From CAZCPB01 sp044223975 (lineage in GTDB: Bacteria; Planctomycetota; Phycisphaerae; Phycisphaerales; UBA1924), in assembly GCA_044223975.1 (NCBI GenBank), contig JBGALI010000009.1, positions 1 through 64,000 of the forward strand: DNA of 64,000 nucleotides, given 5' to 3'. A program made the position numbers and the translations under genes. This document shows positions 1 through 9,730 of this stretch, piece after piece. A model generated the notes under the pieces. That model had not been told where the DNA came from, did not search any database, and worked only from the letters and a program-made list of their open reading frames with translations. The number at the start of each line of letters is the position of its first letter. The first letter of the stretch is position 1.

Positions 1-510
1 TGTCGCGCGTGCTTCCCACCCGCGCAGTCTATCGCACGTCCCTCCCGCCCGGCTGTAGAGGCCGGAGGCCTCAAATGACATAGCCGGGGGCAACGCCCCC
101 GGTACGCCCCGCCGCGGACATCGACCGCGGAGCGGTCGGATTGACGGGGCGAACATCACCGGCGCGGTTGCACACGTCGCGGTCCCGCGCCCGCGTGCTC
201 GCGCCGCGCGTGCCCCGGGCTTTCCGGGCCGCGCGATGACCTCCGGCGATCCGACCGCTTCGCGGTCGGGGACGAAGGGGCGCCCGGAACGGGGGGCGTT
301 TCCCCCGGCTATGCCATCACAGGGCTCCGCCCTGAAAAACCGCTGCGCCCGCGGCTCGGCGTCCGTGTTCACACACTTGCCGCCGCCCCGCACTCCGGGC
401 ACACGGACATCACCGCACGCCCGGCCAAGAGGCCCACTCCCTTACGTTCGGGGTTCGCAACAAGCGGCGGCCCCGGCACCCGCCCGGCCGTGCGCGAGAG
501 CGGCAACGCC
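1..510. repeat. Non-coding region with a cluster of GC-rich tri-loop hairpins
   Basis: I see no convincing gene here. The stretch holds at least five perfect short palindromes, each with a 3-base loop: 58-72 (6-bp stem, loop GGA), 84-102 (8-bp stem CCGGGGGC, loop AAC), 122-138 (7-bp stem CGACCGC, loop GGA), 251-269 (8-bp stem CCGACCGC, loop TTC) and 320-334 (6-bp stem CAGGGC, loop TCC). The block CATAGCCGGGGG at 79-90 recurs in inverted orientation near 304-315. The pattern resembles dispersed REP-like palindromes rather than a single terminator. Short open frames here have no family features. Confidence 0.6.
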
Positions 511-549
511 AAAATGAAAAGAGGCCCGGCCGGCGCCGAGCCCCTTCTT
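511..549 (-). terminator. Rho-independent terminator of fusA
   Basis: Read on the minus strand, an 8-bp GC stem (GGCTCGGC pairing with GCCGGGCC, one U-G pair, loop GCCG) is extended by an A/G-rich arm pairing with a U/C-rich arm, giving about 14 pairs. TCTTTTCATTTT follows. It starts about 30 bases after the fusA stop codon, as expected for an intrinsic terminator. Confidence 0.75.
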
Positions 550-578
550 GATCACGCTCTGCCCGCCCTCGCGGGGGA

Positions 579-2726
<2,148 letters not shown>

Positions 2727-2764
2727 GGCTCGGACCTTCCAATGCGATGGGGACTGCGGTCGGG

Positions 2765-2821
2765 GAGGGCGGGAGCCCTCATTGATCGGATCATCACCCC
2801 CGCGGCGCCCGGCGCCGCGGG
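2765..2821. other. Hairpins in the fusA leader
   Basis: A perfect 11-bp inverted repeat (CCCGCGGCGCC at 2799-2809 and its complement at 2811-2821, one base between) lies 73-95 bases upstream of the fusA start. A second 6-bp stem (GAGGGC, loop GGGA) lies at 2765-2780. No U-run follows on either strand, so neither looks like a terminator. They may fold in the fusA mRNA leader or be further dispersed palindromes. The rest of 2727-2979 shows nothing I can name. Confidence 0.4.
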
Positions 2822-2979
2822 ATTCGGTTCAGACTTGGCCTCGGATCGTTCCGGCGTGCCCCGCCGGTGGGTGTGGGAGGTCGTCAGTGCGGTTCGCTGT
2901 CCTCGTCCTCGTCCACGACGAACACTCCACGGGATACCCGGAAAATGGGCGGGAAATAGTAGCGACGGGTGCGGGTGGA

Positions 2980-5397
2980 TCAAGAACCGCGGGCGATGCC
3001 GGACATCTCGACCTTTTCCGCGGCGGTGAGGCCCCGGAGGGTGTCGAGGTGTGAATTCTCGTCGTTTTCCAGGGCGCGGCGGGCCCACCCGGCGGCCTCT
3101 TCGGTCCGACCGAGGTCGGCCAGGGCCCGGGCGAGCTTCACGTGCCAGGTCAATCCGTACGGGTCTGCGGCGGCGGCCCCTTCCCAGGCGCTCACCGCCA
3201 GCTCCCGTTCGGCACGGTTGTCGGTAGAGGTCGCCCGGGACATTCGGACCGTCCCCAGCCAACCCAGGGATGAGGCGTGCTGGAGAGGGAGTTCTGCGGC
3301 TTGCCTGGCGGAGTCCTCGGCGCGTTCGGCCAGCAGAGCGGACGGGGATTGTTCGCCTCGCTCGCGAAGCGTCGCGGAGAGCTGCAATGCCAGACGGCTG
3401 ATGGCCCGGAGTGTGCCCGGGTGGGTGACGCGGACGGCGGCGGAATTCAGGTGGGCGAGCGCCTTGTTACCGCTGTTCAGGAAGACGTCTTCGAGCCCTC
3501 GGCGCATGGCGGACTCGGTGTCTCCGATCGGTCGGCCCAGAACCCTTGACAGATGATCGGAGAGGCGGCCCGCGGCAGCAGCCCGGTCAGAGGGCGTGGC
3601 GTGCTCGAGTTGCTGGATCAGGGACCTTGATTCTGATGCCGGCTCGGAAGCAGCCAGCGCGGCACGAAGTTCGCTCTCCCATCGCGCGACCGGCCGCCAG
3701 CCCAGCGTGAAGAGTGACGCTCCGTAGAGGAGGATCGCGCCGGAGACGAGGAGCGAGCCTCGCGCCGCGGCGGTTGTGATTTTCACGCCCGGCTCGGCGG
3801 TCCTGCGGGCGGCCAGGGCACCGAACACGAGAAAGAACGCCGGCGCCGAGCCCGGCCACACTGGAGTGAGTTCGATCTGCGCGTGGGCGGCCATGGCCGC
3901 GGCGCCGCACGCGAGGGCCGCGGCGGCGCGGGGGCTGGTGCGGAGGGTTGCGAGGATCCCGGCGCCCACGGCGGTCGCGGCGATCAGTCCGACGAAGCGG
4001 GCGATCGTGCCCTCGGGCGTCCCGGCGGAGATCTCGGTCATGGCTCCGATGACGGTGGGGGCGCTGAGGATCACAAACAGCAGGCGGATCTCGTGACGGG
4101 GCGTCCAGCCCGCGGTCGGAGATTCGGTGGCGCGAGTGCGAGGATCGACCGTGAACCACGACCCGATCTGCCACACCCACCAGAGCCACACGATTCCCCA
4201 CGCGATGCCGCCGGCGCCCAGCGTCGCGGCGAAGTCAAAGAGCAGGCTGTGCGGGCTGGTGACCTCCTCGGGACTGAGGGGCGGCTTCAGGAGCATGTAG
4301 GCGTCCTTGAAGCCGTCGGGACCGACTCCCGCCAGCGGGTGCGCGGCAACGGCGCGGGAGGCGCCGATCATGTAGAACCAACGGAAGAGAAGACTGTTCT
4401 CCGAGAGGTGCTCGCCGATCAGTCCGCGAACCACAACAGCCAGGAGCGCGAGCGCCACGCCGGCGATCGGGACCAGCGGCAAGTGGCGAAGCACGAAGCC
4501 GATTGGTGCGCCGTCGCGAGTGCGGCGTGTGGCGATGGCGAGTGCCGCGGCGATCGTGCATCCGAACGCCAGGGCCGCCCATCCGCCCTTGGAGTCGGCC
4601 ATGGCGACGCACGCGATCCCCGCCAGTGCGCCGAGGGTGAGCGTCGCGGTCACCCATGGGATCGGCTTCTGCGGGGTGCTGCGCCGGGGCGCGAGGAACG
4701 CGAGCGCGGCGATCATCGCGGCGCCGCCGAAGGCGCCCCAGGACGCAAAGACATTCGCCATCCCAAACCAGCCGGTGGCCTCGGGCTGAAGGAGCCGGCG
4801 ATCGAAGGCGCGACCCGCGGCAGAGTCGGCGGCCCATCCCTGGGACGCGAAGAACTCCTGGCGGTTCTGCTTGTACAGGTCAAGGGTCTGCGGGTGCTCG
4901 ACGAGCAATTGGAGAGCGCCCTTGCACGCGAGCACGACGACGCCCCCGACGAGCGCGGCGGCGGCGATACGGCGCAGGCGTTCATCCCGGCAGACCTCGA
5001 ACGCCGCGGCAGCGCCGATGAGTGCCGCGGCCCATTGCGATCCGAGGCGAAGATGATCGACGAAGACGTCCTGACCGAGGCGGGCGTGGTACGCGACGAG
5101 GGCGGCGCCGAGCGCGATGGCGGTCCAGAGCGGGGTGCAGGCGCGTGCGCCGGCGAGTGCGGCGCCGAACATGGCGATGGCGGCGCCGAGGATCGAGACG
5201 AGGTCGAGCGCGATCGAACCCGCGGGGCCCAGGGCGGTGCCCGGGATCTCGAGGACGAACGGGTCGCCGTCCCACCCAGGGAACGGTTCGAAGCCGACGC
5301 CCATGCGCGTGAGCGCGGCGGCGAGGATCACGGAGAGGCCCGTCACACGGAGCGCAAAGCCGCGTGCCTCGGTGGTGGCGACGCGCGGGGGGCTCAC
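2980..5397 (-). CDS. O-antigen ligase/polymerase-like membrane protein with TPR-like tail
   Basis: Predicted polytopic inner-membrane protein of 805 residues. The first two thirds are successive hydrophobic segments. A Wzy_C/O-antigen-ligase-type loop around residue 350 (AHPLAGVGPDGF, then SPHSLLFDFAATLGAGG) is the main family evidence. After the last membrane segments, about 250 residues are soluble and helical and end in a TPR-like unit (ARALADLGRTEEAAGWARRA). The GTG start overlaps the stop of the upstream glycosyltransferase (GTGA at 5394-5397), so translation is probably coupled. An upstream open extension was rejected because it lies inside the glycosyltransferase gene. Likely role: polymerising or transferring lipid-linked glycan at the outer face of the membrane; the glycan is unknown. 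Confidence 0.75.
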   Translation of the reverse strand: MSPPRVATTEARGFALRVTGLSVILAAALTRMGVGFEPFPGWDGDPFVLEIPGTALGPAGSIALDLVSILGAAIAMFGAALAGARACTPLWTAIALGAALVAYHARLGQDVFVDHLRLGSQWAAALIGAAAAFEVCRDERLRRIAAAALVGGVVVLACKGALQLLVEHPQTLDLYKQNRQEFFASQGWAADSAAGRAFDRRLLQPEATGWFGMANVFASWGAFGGAAMIAALAFLAPRRSTPQKPIPWVTATLTLGALAGIACVAMADSKGGWAALAFGCTIAAALAIATRRTRDGAPIGFVLRHLPLVPIAGVALALLAVVVRGLIGEHLSENSLLFRWFYMIGASRAVAAHPLAGVGPDGFKDAYMLLKPPLSPEEVTSPHSLLFDFAATLGAGGIAWGIVWLWWVWQIGSWFTVDPRTRATESPTAGWTPRHEIRLLFVILSAPTVIGAMTEISAGTPEGTIARFVGLIAATAVGAGILATLRTSPRAAAALACGAAAMAAHAQIELTPVWPGSAPAFFLVFGALAARRTAEPGVKITTAAARGSLLVSGAILLYGASLFTLGWRPVARWESELRAALAASEPASESRSLIQQLEHATPSDRAAAAGRLSDHLSRVLGRPIGDTESAMRRGLEDVFLNSGNKALAHLNSAAVRVTHPGTLRAISRLALQLSATLRERGEQSPSALLAERAEDSARQAAELPLQHASSLGWLGTVRMSRATSTDNRAERELAVSAWEGAAAADPYGLTWHVKLARALADLGRTEEAAGWARRALENDENSHLDTLRGLTAAEKVEMSGIARGS

Positions 5398-6530
5398 GGG
5401 GCGCTCCCGGAGTGGGCGGCGCGGCTTGCTCGTTCGAAGAGCGCCAGAACCAGCACCGAGAGGAGCGTCTGGAGTCCCACGAGCGCGGCTTGCCACGGTG
5501 CGAGTGAGGCGAGAGAGATTCCCGACATGCCGGTGATGGCGGCGAGGCCCCATATGACCAGGACTGCCGCGGGGCGAGACAGGCCGCGGTCGACCATGCG
5601 GTGCGAGACGTGCTGGAGATCGCCGACGAAGGGGCTGCGTCCCTGCGAGAGACGGAGAAGAACCACGCTCGTGAAGTCGTACAGCGGAACCGCAAGGATG
5701 ACCAGCGGCGCGAGCAGGCCGTACCACGCGCCCGACTGAGGGGCGACGGAGACGGAGTCGAAATACGTGGTGCGGATGGTGAGGAAGGCAAGGAGAAATC
5801 CGAGCACGAGCGAGCCACCGTCGCCCATGAAGATCCTGGCGCGGGGGAAGTTGAAGAGCAGGAAGCCAATGAGCGAGCCGACCAAAAGCGCCCATGCGGC
5901 GGCAACGAACCACTGGCCGTGGATGAGGGCGGAGGCAAGGAAGCATGACGCGGCGATGGCGCCGACGCCGGCGGAGAGGCCGTCCATATTGTCGAGGAAG
6001 TTCATGGCGTTGGTGACCACGACGATCCAGAGGACGGTGAGCGCGATCGAGGCCCAGGTGCCGCCGACGCAAGCGTCAAGGAGCGTGAGAAGGCGCGAGT
6101 CGGTGGCACGCACGGCGACGACGCTCACGCCGATCATGAGGATCAGCTTGAGCCAGGGGCCCAGGGGGCGGCGGTCATCGACCAGACCGACGGCGTGGAG
6201 CACCGTAACGCAGGCGAGGATGATGATCGCCTCGACGGCGCGCGACTCGAGACCGGGCAGGTGTTCGGCGAGCGCGGGGACCCAGCCGGTCAGGGTGGAT
6301 GGCGGCAGGATGCGGAGCGCGATGAGCCCGAGCGCGATCGGGAGCGTAAAGCCCAGGAAGATCGCAACGCCACCGGTGTTGGGAATGGCGCGGCGGGCGG
6401 CCTTGACCTGGCCGGGGACGCCGGCGGAGTCGAGTGCGTTGAGTCGGCGTCCCACTCGCGCGGCGACAGCGGTGAGGACCGCGGAGAGCGCGAAGGACAC
6501 GGCGATCAGGCTGAGGCACGCCCAGAGCAT
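5394..6530 (-). CDS. Glycosyltransferase family 4, MraY/WecA-type polyprenyl-phosphate sugar-1-phosphate transferase
   Basis: Integral membrane enzyme of 378 residues expected to move a sugar-1-phosphate from a UDP-sugar to undecaprenyl phosphate, the first step of lipid-linked glycan synthesis. Family marks are NAMNFLDNMDGLSAG at about residues 174-188 (the Asp-rich NxxNxxDGxDGL motif), FMGDGGS near 233, and HVSHRMVDRG near 310, the His-rich cytoplasmic loop of WecA-like members. About ten hydrophobic segments are visible. The WecA/TagO side is favoured over MraY because other mur genes are absent and the O-antigen-ligase-like gene follows with a 4-base overlap. ATG at 6530 lies 9 bases after the upstream gene's stop. 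Confidence 0.88.
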   Translation of the reverse strand: MLWACLSLIAVSFALSAVLTAVAARVGRRLNALDSAGVPGQVKAARRAIPNTGGVAIFLGFTLPIALGLIALRILPPSTLTGWVPALAEHLPGLESRAVEAIIILACVTVLHAVGLVDDRRPLGPWLKLILMIGVSVVAVRATDSRLLTLLDACVGGTWASIALTVLWIVVVTNAMNFLDNMDGLSAGVGAIAASCFLASALIHGQWFVAAAWALLVGSLIGFLLFNFPRARIFMGDGGSLVLGFLLAFLTIRTTYFDSVSVAPQSGAWYGLLAPLVILAVPLYDFTSVVLLRLSQGRSPFVGDLQHVSHRMVDRGLSRPAAVLVIWGLAAITGMSGISLASLAPWQAALVGLQTLLSVLVLALFERASRAAHSGSAP

Positions 6531-6539
6531 GGGGCCAGT

Positions 6540-7310
6540 CTACGCGGCGGGAGGATCGGCGCGCAGGCCGGGGGTCGGCTTCCACGCCGTGGGCCAGACC
6601 GCGGTGAAGAGCGCAAAGCCCGCGGTGACGATCAGGCCGAGCCACACCACGCGGAGGGGCCAATCCCCGAGGCGATCGATGATGGTGGGGTTGAGAGGCC
6701 GGAGGTTGCCGACGTAGACGTAGTTGGTCTTCAGGATGATGTTGAGGACGAAGATCGCGGCGGTGTATGAGGCCGTGAAGAGGACGGCGGTGCGGAAGTC
6801 ACGCCACGTGGGGCGGAAGCGGTGCACGACGATGTCGTAGACGGCGGAGCCCACGATCATCACGTGCAGGCCCCAGAAGGCCCAGAAGTTCGGCGTGGCG
6901 AAGCCCGAGCCGTGGCCGTGCAGCACCGGCGTCAGGAACGCCTGCGTGGAGAGGACGATGCCCCAGTAATAAAGGATGACGCGGAGCCAGCGTCGGTCGG
7001 TGAGCATGGCGAACGCGGAGATCCAGCCCGCGACGTCGCAGATGTGGAGGGGAAGGCTGTACTGGACATCGAAGGGGGGCCAGAGGAAGTAGATGCCGAG
7101 GACAACCTGGCCGCCCAGGACGAGCCAGGCCCAGGCTCGACGGAGGAAAGTCTCGCGCGGTGTGCCACGCCAGCGCACGCCGAGGATCGTGGCCGCGGCG
7201 ATGACGGCGATGCAGGCTGCGGTGGTGACGGCGTGGAAGAGCGTGAAGGGCCGGAACTCTGTGGCCCAGTCGAACGCCTCGGCGCCGTTCTGCGCCACGA
7301 GGACGGTCAC
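6540..7310 (-). CDS. TIGR02206-like (YwaF-type) integral membrane protein
   Basis: A 256-residue protein with about six or seven hydrophobic segments. The string LPLHICDVAGWISAF, followed by YYWGIVLSTQAFLTPVL, matches what I remember of the TIGR02206/YwaF family, whose function is not established. The GTG start overlaps the rlmN stop (GTGA at 7307-7310). A longer reading is open upstream but lies entirely inside rlmN in another frame and is Arg/His-rich, so it was dropped. The gene sits between rlmN and the lipid-linked glycan genes and is probably co-transcribed with both. Confidence 0.75.
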   Translation of the reverse strand: MTVLVAQNGAEAFDWATEFRPFTLFHAVTTAACIAVIAAATILGVRWRGTPRETFLRRAWAWLVLGGQVVLGIYFLWPPFDVQYSLPLHICDVAGWISAFAMLTDRRWLRVILYYWGIVLSTQAFLTPVLHGHGSGFATPNFWAFWGLHVMIVGSAVYDIVVHRFRPTWRDFRTAVLFTASYTAAIFVLNIILKTNYVYVGNLRPLNPTIIDRLGDWPLRVVWLGLIVTAGFALFTAVWPTAWKPTPGLRADPPAA

Positions 7311-8527
7311 GCAGGGTCTCCCGCTGCGGCAGTCTCGTGGCGGAGCTGGCCGCAGGCGGCGGCGATATCCCTGCCGCGGCTGGCGCGGATGTGGGCGTTG
7401 ATGCCGCGGGCGCGCAGGAGCCGCTGAAATTCGAGCACGTCGTCGGTGAGGGGGCGCTGGAAGGGCATGCCCTGGACCTCGTTGTAGCGGATGAGGTTGA
7501 TATTGGCGCGCAGCGACTTGGCGATGCCGGCGAGTTCCGTGGCGTGTTCCGGGCGGTCGTTGACGCCGCGGAGCAACGTGTACTCGAGCGTGATCTCGCG
7601 CCCGGTCTTGTCGAACCACTTGCGGCACGCGGCAAGGAGATCGGCGATCGTGGTGTAGCTGGCCCAGGGGATCAGGTCACGTCGGATCGTGTCGTTGGGG
7701 GCGTGGAGCGAGAGCGCAAGCGTGACGGGCAGGTCGAATTCGGCGGCAAGCTTTTCGATCGCCTGCGGCAGGCCGACGGTCGAGATCGTGATCTTGCGGG
7801 CGGAGATGTTGAAGCCCCACTCGGCGTTGATGATGCGGATGGCGCGGGTGACGTTGGCGAAGTTGGCCAGCGGCTCGCCCATCCCCATGAAGACGATGTT
7901 GGAGATGCGGTCGACACCCTCGACGCGCGAGAGACGCCACACCTGCTCGACGATGCGGCCGGCGGACAGGTTGCCCTCAAGGCCGCCAAGGCCGGAAGCA
8001 CAGAAACGACAGCCCACAGGACAGCCGACCTGTGACGAAATGCACGCCGTCCGGCGGTCGTCGGTGGGGATCATGACGCATTCGGTCTGGGGAAGTGACG
8101 GAGTGACGGAGTGACGGAGTGACGAAGGATTGGAGGGGCTTGCGCTGAACATGGGGAGGGAGGTGCCCGTTTCGGCTCCTTCTTCTCTACCCAAGCTCGT
8201 GGGGCGGGCGTCCCGCCTGCCCTCTACCGACTCTTCTTTCCCACCAGTTGCTCCCGTTCCTTCCCGCCACTCAATCAGCAGCTTCTGAACACCATCGGTC
8301 GCCGACTGGTGGCGGATGACTTCGCCGGAAAGGAACGTGATGTCAGCCGCGAGGCGGGTACGGTCGAGCTTCGAGAGATTGGACATCTTCTCCGGCTCGG
8401 CGATCCCTTTCTGGTAGACCCACTCGAGGATCTGGCGGGCGCGAAACTTCGGCATCGAGCGCGATTCGCACCAGGCTTCGAGGGTGTCGGGGGTGAGGTC
8501 GAAGATGTGATTGACGGGGTTGCGCAT
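7307..8527 (-). CDS. rlmN: 23S rRNA (adenine2503-C2)-methyltransferase RlmN with a 59-residue insert
   Basis: Radical-SAM enzyme that methylates C2 of A2503 in 23S rRNA (and A37 of some tRNAs). The 406-residue product has the iron-sulfur motif C169-x3-C173-x2-C176 (CPVGCRFC), the conserved Cys at 162 in ACISSQVGC, GMGEPLANF, and the methyl-accepting Cys at 392 in IAAACGQL. Normal length is about 350-380. The excess is an in-frame, low-complexity insert at about residues 89-147, between KLLIEW and ECVMIPTDDRR. It is rich in Gly, Ser, Pro and Thr and encoded partly by 8-bp tandem repeats. All catalytic residues are intact, so the enzyme is probably active. ispH ends 19 bases upstream. Confidence 0.93.
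   Translation of the reverse strand: MRNPVNHIFDLTPDTLEAWCESRSMPKFRARQILEWVYQKGIAEPEKMSNLSKLDRTRLAADITFLSGEVIRHQSATDGVQKLLIEWREGTGATGGKEESVEGRRDARPTSLGREEGAETGTSLPMFSASPSNPSSLRHSVTPSLPQTECVMIPTDDRRTACISSQVGCPVGCRFCASGLGGLEGNLSAGRIVEQVWRLSRVEGVDRISNIVFMGMGEPLANFANVTRAIRIINAEWGFNISARKITISTVGLPQAIEKLAAEFDLPVTLALSLHAPNDTIRRDLIPWASYTTIADLLAACRKWFDKTGREITLEYTLLRGVNDRPEHATELAGIAKSLRANINLIRYNEVQGMPFQRPLTDDVLEFQRLLRARGINAHIRASRGRDIAAACGQLRHETAAAGDPA
8087..8263. repeat. Repeat-derived insertion inside rlmN (8-bp tandem repeats plus hairpin)
   Basis: About 177 bases (59 codons) absent from normal rlmN. On the plus strand it holds four tandem copies of an 8-mer (AGTGACGG three times at 8094-8117, then AGTGACGA at 8118-8125) and a perfect tri-loop hairpin at 8203-8217 (GGCGGG, loop CGT, CCCGCC) like those at 1-510. 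The 8-mer also occurs in the actD-actE spacer at 35501-35524. The features are those of intergenic repeat DNA but here they are translated. The exact edges are uncertain by several codons. Confidence 0.7.
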
Positions 8528-8546
8528 GGACGACGAAGCGTAGGGA

Positions 8547-9590
8547 TCAGCGGCGCTTCGCGCTCACCGTCAGGGCGATGGCGCCGTATACCTCTTCGGT
8601 CACACGGGGGGCCGAAACGCGAATCCTCCGCGCTTCGGCGTCGATCCCCCTGGCTTCCATCTCCTTCCGCATCGCCGCGGGCAGGGCGAAACTGACGTCC
8701 TCCTCGAACACATCCCGCTGCTCGATCGTCGCGCCGAACCGCTTCACCAACGCGCGGCAGATTTCCGCGACCAGGTCCTCGGGCGCGCTCGCCCCCGCCG
8801 TGATCATCACGGTTTCGTCGCCCGTGGGGAACCATGCGTAGTCGAGCCCGCCGACATCATCGAGCAGGCGGGCCTGGGTGCCGACGTTTCTGGCGATCTC
8901 GGTAAGCCGGACGGAGTTGGACGAGTTCACGCTGCCCACGACGAGCACCAGGTCGCACTCGGGAGCAATCGTCCGCACCGCGTGCTGGCGGTTGGTGGTG
9001 GCGTAGCAGATGTCATCGCTCGGCGGCGCCTTGATCTGCGGGAACGCGGCACGCAGCGCCCGGATGATCACGTCGGCATCATCGGTGCTCAGCGTGGTCT
9101 GCGTGAGATACACCAGCCGCGTCGCGTCCTTGATCTTCAGCCCCGGAATATCCGCAGGCGATTCGACGACCTGAATCGAATCCGGCGCCTCGCCACTGGT
9201 GCCGATCACTTCCTGGTGGTTGTGGTGACCGATGAGAAGGATCTGCAATCCCTGGCGCGCGTAGCGGATCGCCTCGGAGTGGACCTTCGTCACCAGCGGG
9301 CACGTGGCATCGATGGTGCGCAGGCGGCGCCGGCGGGCGTGCTCGCGGAGCTGGGGGGACACACCGTGCGCGCTGAAGACGACGACCTCACCCTCGGGCA
9401 CCTCGTCGAGGTCCTCGACGAAGATCACGCCGCGGTCGACGAAGCGACCGACGACGTGCTTGTTGTGCACGATCTCGTGGTAGACGTAGATGGTCTGGCC
9501 GGGGAAGAGCTCAATGGCCTGGTCGACGACATCGACCGCCATGCGAACGCCGGCACAGAAGCCTCGGGGGTTGGCGAGGAGGAGTTTCAT
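8547..9590 (-). CDS. ispH: 4-hydroxy-3-methylbut-2-enyl diphosphate reductase
   Basis: Last enzyme of the MEP isoprenoid pathway; it reduces HMBPP to IPP and DMAPP with a [4Fe-4S] cluster, in the cytoplasm. The 347-residue protein has the three cluster cysteines at 12 (PRGFCAGV), 97 (DATCPLV) and 195 (DDICYATTNRQ), the EIVHN and SAHGV histidines, the NHQEVIGT motif carrying the catalytic Glu, and VGSVNSSNS. ATG at 9590 gives the canonical MKLLLANPRGFCAG start; no clear Shine-Dalgarno sequence precedes it. An array of 7-bp repeats begins 9 bases upstream of the start. Its product feeds undecaprenyl phosphate and menaquinone, which other genes here would use. Confidence 0.97.
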   Translation of the reverse strand: MKLLLANPRGFCAGVRMAVDVVDQAIELFPGQTIYVYHEIVHNKHVVGRFVDRGVIFVEDLDEVPEGEVVVFSAHGVSPQLREHARRRRLRTIDATCPLVTKVHSEAIRYARQGLQILLIGHHNHQEVIGTSGEAPDSIQVVESPADIPGLKIKDATRLVYLTQTTLSTDDADVIIRALRAAFPQIKAPPSDDICYATTNRQHAVRTIAPECDLVLVVGSVNSSNSVRLTEIARNVGTQARLLDDVGGLDYAWFPTGDETVMITAGASAPEDLVAEICRALVKRFGATIEQRDVFEEDVSFALPAAMRKEMEARGIDAEARRIRVSAPRVTEEVYGAIALTVSAKRR

Positions 9591-9598
9591 GGGAGGGC

Positions 9599-9661
9599 GG
9601 GCAGTGGGCAGTGGGCAGTGGGCAGTGGGCAGTGGGCAGTGGGCAGTGGGCAGTGGGCAGT
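9599..9661. repeat. Nine perfect tandem copies of the heptamer GGGCAGT
   Basis: Nine uninterrupted 7-bp units occupy 63 bp of the 140-bp gap between divergent ispH (start 9590) and the EEP-family gene (start 9731). On the ispH strand the unit reads ACTGCCC and the array covers -9 to -71 relative to the start codon, where the promoter or leader should be. Unit length, purity and position make slippage-driven copy-number change likely. Confidence 0.95.
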
Positions 9662-9730
9662 ATGGAATAGTAGGAATTGGGTGCGCGCGGGCTTGGATTC
9701 CTACGCTGACGGACCCAGGAGATGTTCCGC

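Noticed and set aside
236..517. A short plus-strand open frame in the left-end region
   Set aside because: It runs through the palindrome cluster and terminator, is Arg/Pro/Ala-rich and has no ribosome site.
5398..6072. Upstream extension of the O-antigen-ligase-like protein
   Set aside because: The extra sequence is out-of-frame glycosyltransferase DNA, Arg/His-rich. The GTG overlapping the upstream stop begins the hydrophobic protein.
9599..9661. The heptamer array considered as a CRISPR
   Set aside because: Units are 7 bp and directly adjacent with no unique spacers, and there are no cas genes. It is a simple tandem repeat.
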